A stretch of 64,000 nt of DNA from Gordonia sputi NBRC 100414. Lineage in GTDB: Bacteria > Actinomycetota > Actinomycetes > Mycobacteriales > Mycobacteriaceae. The stretch is taken from the NCBI RefSeq assembly GCF_000248055.1, contig NZ_BAFC01000087.1, positions 1 through 64,000 of the forward strand, written 5' to 3'. Positions 26,665 through 34,817 of this stretch are shown here, piece by piece. Below the pieces are notes generated by a model. The model worked only from the letters and a program-made list of their open reading frames with translations, was not told where the DNA came from and searched no databases. Numbering within the stretch: the first letter of the stretch is position 1; the number at the start of each line of letters is the position of its first letter. Position numbers and translations under genes: made by a program.

Positions 26665-27840
26665 ATGAAAATCAATTCTGCAGGCTTTCGTACCCTCTTC
26701 GCCGCCTCTGCGGCAGCGGCAGTCGTCGTGGCGGCTGCCGGATGTGGGGGATCGTCGAATACCGGAGGATCCGGTTACACCGGCTCGATCGGACCGGTCA
26801 ATCTCAGTGTCGATTGTCCCAAGACCGTTGTGGTGCAGACCGATTGGTATCCGGAAGCCGAGCATGGCCACCTGTATCAATTGCTGGGGCCGAATCCGAA
26901 GATCGATGCATCGGCCAAGAAGGTCGTCGGTCCGCTGTTCGACCGCGGGCAGTACACCGGCGTCGACCTCGAGATCCGCGCGGGCGGACCTGCGATCGGC
27001 AATCAGTCGGTGACCGCACAGATGTACTCGGACGATTCGATCACGCTCGGGTACGTCGACACCGACCAGGCGGTTCAAATGTCCAAGAACAAGCCGATCA
27101 CGGCCGTGATGGCACCGCTCGACGTCTCACCGCAGATGATCATGTGGGACCCGGCGACGTATCCACAGGTAAAAGGGATTGCTGACCTCAAGAATGTCGA
27201 CGCGACCGTCTTGTACTTCGAGGGCACCACATGGATGAGCTATTTGACAGGCGCAGGCATCCTGAACACGCAGCAGGTTGACGCGAGTTACGACGGCACT
27301 CCTGCCAACTTCGTCGCAGCAGGCGGCAAGAAGGCGCAGCAGGGTTATGCGAGTGCCGAGCCCCAGATCTACGAGGAGGAAGTGGACGGCTGGAAGAAGC
27401 CGGTGAAGTACCAGCTGCTCAACGATGTCGGTTTCCCCACCTACAAGTCAGCTTTGTCGGTGCGTTCGGGTGACCTGGAGAAGCAGTCGGCGTGTCTCAA
27501 GAAGCTGGTGCCGGTGATGCAGCGTGGGGTCGCCGACTACGCGAAATCGCCCGAGACCGCGAACAAAGTCATCCTCGACGCGGTGAAGGAGTACAACACC
27601 GGCTGGACGTACTCAGAGCGCAACGCGGAGTACGCGGACCAGACGATGTCGCAACTCAAGCTGGTTGGGAACGGCACCAACAACGCGACCGTCGGTGACT
27701 TCGATGAAACCCGGGTCCAGCGCATCATCGACATCACCACGCCCATCTATGCCAAGCAGAAGACACCGGTAGCCGATGGTCTGACACCCGACAAGGTTGC
27801 GACCAACCAGTTCATCGATCCTTCGGTGGGGATGAACTGA
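26665..27840 (+). CDS. NMT1/THI5-like substrate-binding lipoprotein
   Basis: 391 aa. The signal peptide ends in a lipobox (VVAAAGC, Cys at about 28), giving a membrane-anchored lipoprotein. The mature N-terminus begins with VVVQTDWYPEAEHGHLYQL. This resembles the beta-1 motif of NMT1/THI5-like binding proteins (ThiY, RibY), which bind formylaminopyrimidine, riboflavin and related compounds. A strong RBS (GAGGA, 26656-26660) supports ATG 26665. The protein is longer than typical ThiY. Its TGA overlaps the next ATG by one base. The ligand is unknown but probably a pyrimidine-like heterocycle (inference). Confidence 0.88.
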   Translation: MKINSAGFRTLFAASAAAAVVVAAAGCGGSSNTGGSGYTGSIGPVNLSVDCPKTVVVQTDWYPEAEHGHLYQLLGPNPKIDASAKKVVGPLFDRGQYTGVDLEIRAGGPAIGNQSVTAQMYSDDSITLGYVDTDQAVQMSKNKPITAVMAPLDVSPQMIMWDPATYPQVKGIADLKNVDATVLYFEGTTWMSYLTGAGILNTQQVDASYDGTPANFVAAGGKKAQQGYASAEPQIYEEEVDGWKKPVKYQLLNDVGFPTYKSALSVRSGDLEKQSACLKKLVPVMQRGVADYAKSPETANKVILDAVKEYNTGWTYSERNAEYADQTMSQLKLVGNGTNNATVGDFDETRVQRIIDITTPIYAKQKTPVADGLTPDKVATNQFIDPSVGMN

Positions 27841-29171
27841 TGTCGGCACCGGTGTTCGGTTCCCATCGGCAGGACGGGAGGCCCGAATTCGGGCCGGATG
27901 ACGTCGAAGCATTGGCCGACGACCTTCTCTCGATACTCGGCCCTCGCGGTGTCAGCTCGTTGCCGCGTGCAATCACACGCGCGTCCCGCGACGGATCCGG
28001 GATGAGTCCGATCCTGTCCGCGCAGGATCTCGGCCGGCCGGATCTCGTCTGCTTTCCACGAAATCCCGAGGTCGTCCCGCAGATCGTCAGTGCTGCTGTG
28101 CGTCGCGGTGTGCCGCTGACCACGAGGGGAAAGGGAACAGGTAATTACGGCCAGGTTGTCCCACGCTTCGGTGGGTTGGTCATGGACATGACATCGCTCA
28201 CGGCCATCCACGACATCGACGAGCGGTGCATCACGGCCCAGGCTGGCTCACGCATGATTACCCTCGAGCAACACGCGTGGGACAACGGCTCACAGCTGTG
28301 GATGTACCCCTCGACGGTCCAGTCGACCCTCGGCGGGTTTCTTGCGGGCGGTTCGGCGGGTACCGGGACGATCGTGCACGGCCGTAATCACCAGGGATTC
28401 GTCGACGCCCTCGACGTCGTGTACGCCACCGAGGACGCAGAGTTGGTACACCTCGAAGGCGACGACGCGCAGCCATTGGTCCACACCTACGGTGTTGCCG
28501 GTGTGATCGTCGGGGCCCGAGTTCGCGTCGAGCCGCTCCAGCAGTGGCGCAGTGTGTACACGAGTTTCGCAGACCACCATGACGCGTTCGCAGTGGCGTT
28601 GGACGCCGCGTCGCTCGACCCCGCACCACGTCTACTCTCCGCCGATCGCGCTGAGGTTGTCGATTCGTTGCCGGCTGATCCTGCGCTCGTGCGAGGCCGC
28701 GCAAGCGTGAGGGGGATCGTCGATGTCGCGTGCGTAGACGATCTGTGTGACCGAGTCGTGTCCGCGGGAGGTCGCGTCGAGGCGGTGCGAGAGGGAATTG
28801 CGCAGACCGTGAAGCTCTCGACGCTCTCGTACAACCACCCGACCTGGTGGCTTCAGAAAGCGCAGCCGGACAAGTACTTTCACATGGAATGTCGCGGCGA
28901 TGCACTGGTCGAGAGGCTCGACGAGGTAGAGGCCGTCTATGACGGCGGAATGGTCCACCTCGAAATGGGACACGAAATGATGTTCGGCATGCTCAACGGG
29001 ATCTACCACAGCCCTGAACAGATCATGGAGGGTGTCGACAAATTGGAAGCACTGGGTGTCAACGTCCATTCGCCGCACCAATGGTACGTGGATCTCGATG
29101 CTGATCGGGTGAAAGCTGTTGCGGCGCGCACTGATCCGAAGGGGTTGCTGAATCCGGGGAGGTGGATGTGA
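27840..29171 (+). CDS. PCMH-type FAD-dependent oxidoreductase
   Basis: 443 aa, FAD_binding_4/PCMH fold. PEVVPQIVSAAVRRGVPLTTRGKGTGNYGQ is the pyrophosphate-binding region. TLGGFLAGGSAGTGTIVHGRNHQGFV and the C-terminal DPKGLLNPGRW are typical of GlcD, vanillyl-alcohol and p-cresol-type oxidases. No covalent-flavin His is evident in the usual place. The substrate domain is shorter than in GlcD. It oxidises an alcohol, amine or hydroxymethyl group in family members. Within the operon it could oxidise a side chain of the imported ring compound (inference). It overlaps both neighbours. Confidence 0.87.
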   Translation: MSAPVFGSHRQDGRPEFGPDDVEALADDLLSILGPRGVSSLPRAITRASRDGSGMSPILSAQDLGRPDLVCFPRNPEVVPQIVSAAVRRGVPLTTRGKGTGNYGQVVPRFGGLVMDMTSLTAIHDIDERCITAQAGSRMITLEQHAWDNGSQLWMYPSTVQSTLGGFLAGGSAGTGTIVHGRNHQGFVDALDVVYATEDAELVHLEGDDAQPLVHTYGVAGVIVGARVRVEPLQQWRSVYTSFADHHDAFAVALDAASLDPAPRLLSADRAEVVDSLPADPALVRGRASVRGIVDVACVDDLCDRVVSAGGRVEAVREGIAQTVKLSTLSYNHPTWWLQKAQPDKYFHMECRGDALVERLDEVEAVYDGGMVHLEMGHEMMFGMLNGIYHSPEQIMEGVDKLEALGVNVHSPHQWYVDLDADRVKAVAARTDPKGLLNPGRWM

Positions 29172-29941
29172 GCACCGCAACGAGGCGATACGCGGACCTG
29201 ACCACTGCGGAGGTAGCCGACGCACTCGGTCGTGACTCCGTCCTGGTGCTGCCGACAGGGGCTATCGAACCGCACGGCCCGCACCTGCCGTTGTCGACGG
29301 ACCTGATCATGGCTGAGTCGATCGCCGCCGAGGTCGTCGACCGTGGCGCGGCCGCAGGGCATGACGTGTGGTTGCTGCCTGCGTTGGCGTACACAAAGTC
29401 CGATGAGCACGCGCGACTTCCCGGGACACTATGGCTGCGTGCGTCGACTCTTCTGGAAACTCTCATCGATCTGGGATCGGCCATGTCCTCGACACCGGCG
29501 AGACGTCTGCTGGTGATCAATGCCCACGGTGGTAACTCCGCACTGATCGAGGTGGCAGCACGCGAGTTACGTCGACGATTCGACTTGCAGACGTTCTTTT
29601 CATCTGGACCTGCGACGCCAGGCCCTACCGAACGCGGACTCGGTATTCACGCGGGATGGGCTGAGACCTCGATGATGCTGCATGTCCGACCTGATCTCGT
29701 ACACATGGACCGTGCGGTGGCCGCAGTCGCGGACAAGGTTGCCGACTACGAGCACGTCGGTTTTACGAAGTCCATCAAATTCGGTTGGCTCTCAACCGAT
29801 TTCGATGAGTCCGGAGTCGTCGGTGATCCCACCGGCGCTGACGCTCTGACGGGAGCCGACTTGTTCGAGCGACGCGTGAGTGACCTGGTGTCGGGGTTGG
29901 GTGACGTCGCGGTCTTCGATCCGGGACGGGTACGCGCATGA
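29168..29941 (+). CDS. Creatininase-family amidohydrolase
   Basis: 257 aa. Family metal motifs are LPTGAIEPHGPHLPLSTD (Glu, His, Asp), INAHGGN (His) and HAGWAETS (Glu). The last is HAG-x-ETS in most relatives, here with a two-residue variant. Creatininases open cyclic amides (creatinine) or deformylate formamidopyrimidines (ArfB/MfnB), consistent with N-heterocycle breakdown. The GTG at 29168 overlaps the previous TGA as GTGA and follows GGGGAGG; a GTG at 29162 is less well placed. The product overlaps the next gene by ATGA. Confidence 0.88.
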   Translation: MSTATRRYADLTTAEVADALGRDSVLVLPTGAIEPHGPHLPLSTDLIMAESIAAEVVDRGAAAGHDVWLLPALAYTKSDEHARLPGTLWLRASTLLETLIDLGSAMSSTPARRLLVINAHGGNSALIEVAARELRRRFDLQTFFSSGPATPGPTERGLGIHAGWAETSMMLHVRPDLVHMDRAVAAVADKVADYEHVGFTKSIKFGWLSTDFDESGVVGDPTGADALTGADLFERRVSDLVSGLGDVAVFDPGRVRA

Positions 29942-30555
29942 TCACCAGCAGTGCGGATTTCGGCGTCGACTGTGAGCCCGATGAGGAACGCAGTGTCGAC
30001 CCTCTCACTTTGCTCGGGAGATGGACGAGGTCAGGTGGAGAAGGCGCTCCGCCGCTGATGTCGCTGGCGACGAATGGTGTCGACGGTTATCCGCGTGTGC
30101 GTCACGTGTTGTTGTCCGAAAGTGACGACACCGCAGTGTATTTCCACACGGATTCTCGCTCAGACAAGGCCGAGCAGATCGCACGTTCGCCCCGAGCGGC
30201 GTGCGCGCTGGTGTGGCCGACCGAGGGGAAGCAGGTGGTGATGTATGGCGATGTGCGACCGGTCGATCCCACAGAGGCCGCCGACGCCTACGCCAGACGT
30301 ACGCGCTACCTTCAAATCTTGGCATGGTGCAACGACGTCGAGATGGCGCATCGTCGGCAAGGAGATCGCCGCGATGCGTGGGCCCGTTTTGACACCCAAC
30401 ACGACCAGCTCGACCCTCCGCCGACGTGGGCCGGCTATATGTTGACGCCCTGCGAGATTACGTTCTGGCGTGGCGACCCTGTCGGCCCATCGCGACGAAT
30501 TCGCTTCGTCCGCAAGACTGGCGATGAGTGGGAGACCGAGGTGTTACCGGGATGA
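29938..30555 (+). CDS. PNPOx-like flavoprotein
   Basis: 205 aa, pyridoxamine-phosphate-oxidase fold. PPLMSLATNGVDGYPRVRHVLL and VYFHTDSRSDKAEQI form the FMN-binding strand region. The C-terminal PPTWAGYMLTPCEITFWRGDP...RIRF resembles the PdxH C-terminal dimerisation domain. This could be a true PdxH relative acting on a pyridine alcohol or amine, or an FMN reductase or oxidase of another heterocycle. Its place in a catabolic operon argues against housekeeping PLP synthesis (inference). ATGA overlaps occur at both ends. Confidence 0.82.
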   Translation: MITSSADFGVDCEPDEERSVDPLTLLGRWTRSGGEGAPPLMSLATNGVDGYPRVRHVLLSESDDTAVYFHTDSRSDKAEQIARSPRAACALVWPTEGKQVVMYGDVRPVDPTEAADAYARRTRYLQILAWCNDVEMAHRRQGDRRDAWARFDTQHDQLDPPPTWAGYMLTPCEITFWRGDPVGPSRRIRFVRKTGDEWETEVLPG

Positions 30556-31934
30556 GTTCGACTGTGTTCCACAATGCGACGGTTCTCCCCGTCGACGGCG
30601 AACGCGACTGGTTCCACGGTTGGATTTCGGTGTCCGATGGTCGAATCACGGCGCTCGGCGATGGGACGCCGCCAACCGGCGCTGACGCCTATCGCGACTT
30701 GCACAACTGTTTTCTCGCACCGGGTTTTGTCTCAGCGCACAGTCACATCTACACCGGAGCGATGCGCGGGGTCGCCGCGACAAGTCCGCTCTACGAGTGG
30801 GTCAGCACGAACAGTCTGATGCTTTCGCATGCGCAACCGGATGACATGTACTGGCTATCGCTCGCGGGTGCATCAGATCACCTGGCAGCGGGCATCACCT
30901 CGGTTTACAACTTCACGCAGTCGAGGGTCGTGTCGCTCTTCGACTACGGCTCTTCGACTCTGCGTGCAGAGCAGATCAACGAGCCGGAGTTCGTGACACG
31001 ACAGGTCGACGGTGTGATGCACTCCGGAATCCGGTCGGTGACGAGCGTCCGTCTCGATGACGAACAATTGCCCCTCGGAGACGCGGTTGCCGGATTCGAC
31101 GCAGTGATGGCCCACCTGTCGACGATCGACGCGTCGTCGAATCTCGGCGGCTCGGTCTATGGTTCCGTGCAGTGGTCGTCGTCGCCTGCCACAGCCGAAC
31201 GCGAGCGCGAGTTGATGACACGGCACGAGATCACAAACCAGGCGCACTTCGTGGAAACCGCCGAGCAACTCGGGATTCAGCAGGCGAAGTTCGACTGGTA
31301 CGACGCGGCGGGTTGTCTCGGTGAGGATTTCGCGTTCGGCCACTTTGTGCATCCGACGGAACAGATGGTGCAGCGGGTCTGTGAATCGGGGACAGCTGTT
31401 GTGTGGCAACCGATGTCGAACGGAAGACTGGGCTCGGGCATAGCCGACGTTCCGAGGCTGCTCGATCGTGGAGTGCGCGTGGGGATGGGTGTCGATGATC
31501 AGTCGTGCACCGACATCTCCGACCCCTTCGAGAACATGCGTACGGGACTCTACCTGCAGCGTGCCAAGCACTCCGATCCTCAGATCCTCTCGCCCGCAAC
31601 CGTTCTGTGGGCGCACACACGAGGAGCTGCCGACGCTGTGGGCATTGCCGACAAGGTGGGTTCGCTCCAAGTGGGAAAGTATGCCGATTTCGTCGTCGTC
31701 GACCCGTTGACGCCTCACCTGGGCCCGATCTGGGACCCGATCGCGACGTATGTCTTGGCGTGCGGACAGAGAAACATTGCGTCAGTCCACGTCGGCGGCG
31801 ACGCCGTCTGGGAGCGCGGCCGCCGGGATGCGCTGCGTGAGGAAGCCGACGCCGAAGCGACTCGACGCATGATCCGATGCGCCGCCGCGGTCGGCATACA
31901 TCCCGCACTGGCATACCCGGAAGTCGTCCGATGA
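30552..31934 (+). CDS. ATZ/TRZ-type amidohydrolase (S-adenosylhomocysteine deaminase-like)
   Basis: 460 aa. The metal and catalytic set is intact: FVSAHSHIY (HxH), NQAHFVETAEQ (His, Glu), FAFGHFVHPT (His) and GMGVDDQSC (Asp). C-terminal features GSLQVGKYADFVVVD and VGGDAVWERG are typical of the cytosine-like deaminase clade. Family members remove amino, chloro or other groups from purine, pterin or triazine rings. It differs from the amidohydrolase at 20257, whose site is altered. The start at ATG 30552 overlaps the previous stop (ATGA); the longer frame from 30528 adds nothing conserved. It overlaps the cupin gene by ATGA. Confidence 0.88.
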   Translation: MSSTVFHNATVLPVDGERDWFHGWISVSDGRITALGDGTPPTGADAYRDLHNCFLAPGFVSAHSHIYTGAMRGVAATSPLYEWVSTNSLMLSHAQPDDMYWLSLAGASDHLAAGITSVYNFTQSRVVSLFDYGSSTLRAEQINEPEFVTRQVDGVMHSGIRSVTSVRLDDEQLPLGDAVAGFDAVMAHLSTIDASSNLGGSVYGSVQWSSSPATAERERELMTRHEITNQAHFVETAEQLGIQQAKFDWYDAAGCLGEDFAFGHFVHPTEQMVQRVCESGTAVVWQPMSNGRLGSGIADVPRLLDRGVRVGMGVDDQSCTDISDPFENMRTGLYLQRAKHSDPQILSPATVLWAHTRGAADAVGIADKVGSLQVGKYADFVVVDPLTPHLGPIWDPIATYVLACGQRNIASVHVGGDAVWERGRRDALREEADAEATRRMIRCAAAVGIHPALAYPEVVR

Positions 31935-32437
31935 CCAAGGACATACCGCCACCGGTGTCTGCGCACGTCGACGACGTAGTCGGGTACCGCATCAGTCCAG
32001 ACGACACCGTGGTGCTCGTCGTATTGTCAGGTCCGCGGACGTCCGGCTCGCAGACAACGGTGTGTTTCGAGGTGTGGGAGCCCGGCGGCTCACAGCCGGA
32101 CAACTCTCACCCGTCGTCAACAGAGACCTTCGTGGTGTTGCAGGGTGAAGGGCTGGCGCACAGCGATTCTCATGACGTTGCACTACGAGCCGGCTCGGTC
32201 ATCGTGCTGCCGCCGGGTTCGGTGCATCGGATCGAGAACACGTCGGCGACCGAGCGTCTCTACACGCTGACAGTGATGGAGAACGACGACGGCTTCGAAA
32301 ATCTGATTCTCTCGGGGACACCCACGGGGCTGAGCGCAGAAGATCGAGGCGTCCTCGCGAGACGCACCTCACCCGCTGCTGACTGCAGCTTTGCACGCAG
32401 TGGCTCGGCGGCCTCGTCGAGAGAATGCCTGCTGTGA
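31931..32437 (+). CDS. Cupin-domain protein
   Basis: 168 aa. A single cupin barrel (about 45-125) has SHPSSTETFVVLQGEGLAHSDSH (motif 1, H/E present) and LPPGSVHRIENTS (motif 2, His). The last 30 residues are low complexity with two cysteines. It could be a small dioxygenase, isomerase or ligand sensor; the fold does not decide. It is the last gene of the catabolic operon, and the following 96 bp to ispE contain no clear terminator. Confidence 0.82.
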   Translation: MTKDIPPPVSAHVDDVVGYRISPDDTVVLVVLSGPRTSGSQTTVCFEVWEPGGSQPDNSHPSSTETFVVLQGEGLAHSDSHDVALRAGSVIVLPPGSVHRIENTSATERLYTLTVMENDDGFENLILSGTPTGLSAEDRGVLARRTSPAADCSFARSGSAASSRECLL

Positions 32438-32533
32438 GCCTGCTCCGATCTGGATGAGCGCGACGTTGGTGAAGCCAGCTCCCCACCTCACCCGGACCCT
32501 CACCCGGACCACAGTCCATTACGCTGGAACATT

Positions 32534-33511
32534 GTGTCTCCTACGTCGCTGTCGGTCGTGTCCGACGCCGTGCGTGTCCGGGTGCCTGCAAAGGTCAACC
32601 TGCACCTCGGCGTCGGTCCGTTGCGTGCCGACGGCTACCACGATCTCGTGACAGTATTTCAGGCGCTCTCGATCTACGACGACGTCGCCGTCGCCCCCGC
32701 CACAACGCTGAGCGTGTCAGTGACCAGGGACAACGGCAGGGGGTCCGGCTCGCGCGACGTCTCCGACATCCCGGTCGACAACACCAACCTGGCTGCACGG
32801 GCGGCCATCGCTCTCGGTGAGTACGTCGGCAGGGAGCCTGCGGTCTCGATCGACATCGTCAAGCGCATTCCGGTCGCGGGCGGCATGGCGGGTGGCAGCG
32901 CCGACGCCGCGGCGACGCTCGTCGCATTGGCGGCTCTCTGGAAGCTCGACATCGACCGCTCCGAACTCGCCGAGATCGCCGCGGGCCTCGGCAGCGACGT
33001 CCCGTTCTCGTTGCGCGGCGGCACGGCACTCGGCACCGGTCGCGGCGAGCAACTCGTGCCCGTCCTCGCGCGCGGGGAACTGCACTGGGTGTTGGCCCTC
33101 GCACGCGACGGACTGTCTACGCCGGCGGTCTACCGCGAGCTGGACCGGTTGCGGGACAACGGTTCTCACGAGGTCCCAGAAGGCGACGTCGACCCGGAGA
33201 CCGCGCACCCCGATGCTCTGATCTCTGCGCTGGCCTCCGGCGACGCCCACGCCGTCGCATCACACCTGCACAACGACCTACAGCGTGCCGCACTGAGCTT
33301 GCAGCCGACGCTGCGTCGAACTCTGCGTGCGGGTGTCGACGCCGGGGCGCTCGCCGGAATCGTCTCCGGTTCCGGACCCACGTGCGCGTTCCTGTGCGCC
33401 GACGAGGTGTCGGCGGTCAACGTCGCAGCAGAACTGTCGGGAGCGGGCGTCGCCCGCGCGGTTCGCACGGCGAGCGGCCCCGTCCCCGGCGCACGCGTGA
33501 CCGATGAGTGA
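32534..33511 (+). CDS. ispE: 4-diphosphocytidyl-2-C-methyl-D-erythritol kinase
   Basis: 325 aa GHMP kinase of the MEP isoprenoid pathway. It phosphorylates CDP-methylerythritol with ATP. Motifs are [52 protein letters not shown] (ATP loop) and the C-terminal [13 protein letters not shown]. The start is GTG 32534; TACGCT (32520-32525) lies 8 nt upstream, compatible with a leaderless or near-leaderless mRNA. In M. tuberculosis it follows ksgA directly (Rv1010-Rv1011). Here the two are 12.4 kb apart. Confidence 0.95.
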   Translation: MSPTSLSVVSDAVRVRVPAKVNLHLGVGPLRADGYHDLVTVFQALSIYDDVAVAPATTLSVSVTRDNGRGSGSRDVSDIPVDNTNLAARAAIALGEYVGREPAVSIDIVKRIPVAGGMAGGSADAAATLVALAALWKLDIDRSELAEIAAGLGSDVPFSLRGGTALGTGRGEQLVPVLARGELHWVLALARDGLSTPAVYRELDRLRDNGSHEVPEGDVDPETAHPDALISALASGDAHAVASHLHNDLQRAALSLQPTLRRTLRAGVDAGALAGIVSGSGPTCAFLCADEVSAVNVAAELSGAGVARAVRTASGPVPGARVTDE

Positions 33512-33587
33512 CGGCGTGCCGATAAGCGATGGCGTGCCGATGAGTAACGCCCAACCAGCCGATCGTCGACGCCGCTACCCTGTGCGA

Positions 33588-34745
33588 ATGCAACAGGGGA
33601 GACGTGGTCTGGCGCGGGGCGTCTGCGCTGCTCTCTCCGTGGTCGTTTCGGCTTCGCTGAGCGTCGCGCTGGCGCCGGCGGCCAGCGCCGACGACCGCGT
33701 GCCCGGTGGGACGATCATCAGCCGCGAGCGTGTGCCTGCAGCGCAACTCCCGCCTGGAGCCGCCGCGGCTGAACGCGTCGAATACGTCACCCGCGACCAG
33801 TCCGGACACAGTGCGCCATCGTCGGGGATCTACTGGATTCCGCAGGGCACACCGCCGCCCGGCGGGTGGAAGATCGTCTCCTGGGCTCACGGCACCACTG
33901 GAATCGGCGACGCCTGCGCGCCGTCGAAGACCAAGACGGGGTCGGGAGTCGACGCCGCTGTCATCGCCGCGCTGAAGGCGGGATATGCGGTCACGGCAAC
34001 CGACTACGCGGGACTCGGCACGGCCGAGCAGACGGAGTACCTCGGTGGTCGGGCCGCCGCGCACTCCGTGCTCGACATGCTGCGTGCGGCACGTTGGGAA
34101 GAGTCTCGGCTGAGCAACGACTGGGTGTCGATGGGCCATTCTCAGGGCGGACACGCCGCGCTCTGGGCCGGGCACATGGCCGCCAGCTATGCCCCTGAGC
34201 TGCGGCTACACGAGGTTGTCGCAGCCGCGCCCGCGTCGGGTATCGAGTCGGTGTTCAGTGCGTTCACACCCAACGTGCCGAGTCTTGGCAAGGGAAACAT
34301 CGTCGGCGGGCTGTTGCTCTTCATCCTCGCGGGCCTCGACCACGCGCGCCCCGAACTCAACGTGCGCGATCACCTGACCGTCACGGGTGAGAAGTATCTC
34401 GAACTCGCGCACGAGAAATGCTCCGGCGACTTCTCCGACGCGATGCGCACGGTGTCGCCGGGATCGCTCGTTGCGCGCGCCTTCACCGACAAGGCATTCA
34501 CCGACGCCCTCGCGGACTACACGTCGGTGCCGTCGAACGACTGGCATGTGCCGATCCGGATCGATCACGGCCTGTTCGATCCTGTTGTGCCCTACGTACT
34601 CTCGGCCTCACTGGTGCGTCGGCTGCGCTCAGCGGGCGCCGACGTCTCGTTCGTCACCCACCCGCGCGCCGATCACACGAGCGTCGTCGACCAGTCCCTC
34701 GACGACGAAATGCGCACAATCGGGCAGGCGTTCAGCAACGATTAG
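33588..34745 (+). CDS. Secreted lipase (LIP family)
   Basis: 385 aa from ATG 33588. A Sec signal peptide (GLARGVCAALSVVVSASLSVALAPAASADD) is followed by a secretory-lipase domain with the nucleophile elbow GHSQGG, Asp in DHGLFDPVVPY and His in RADHTSV. It hydrolyses triacylglycerols or other esters outside the cytoplasm. TACCCT (33576-33581) is 6 nt before ATG 33588, so this start is preferred over ATG 33504, which overlaps ispE and would precede the signal peptide with 28 extra residues. That upstream stretch contains a 21-nt near-duplication. Confidence 0.87.
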   Translation: MQQGRRGLARGVCAALSVVVSASLSVALAPAASADDRVPGGTIISRERVPAAQLPPGAAAAERVEYVTRDQSGHSAPSSGIYWIPQGTPPPGGWKIVSWAHGTTGIGDACAPSKTKTGSGVDAAVIAALKAGYAVTATDYAGLGTAEQTEYLGGRAAAHSVLDMLRAARWEESRLSNDWVSMGHSQGGHAALWAGHMAASYAPELRLHEVVAAAPASGIESVFSAFTPNVPSLGKGNIVGGLLLFILAGLDHARPELNVRDHLTVTGEKYLELAHEKCSGDFSDAMRTVSPGSLVARAFTDKAFTDALADYTSVPSNDWHVPIRIDHGLFDPVVPYVLSASLVRRLRSAGADVSFVTHPRADHTSVVDQSLDDEMRTIGQAFSND

Positions 34746-34817
34746 CCCGCGTGGCCTGCCACGTGACCAGACACGGCCACGACCACCGCTCACCGGGCGC
34801 ATTGGTAGCCTCGACCG

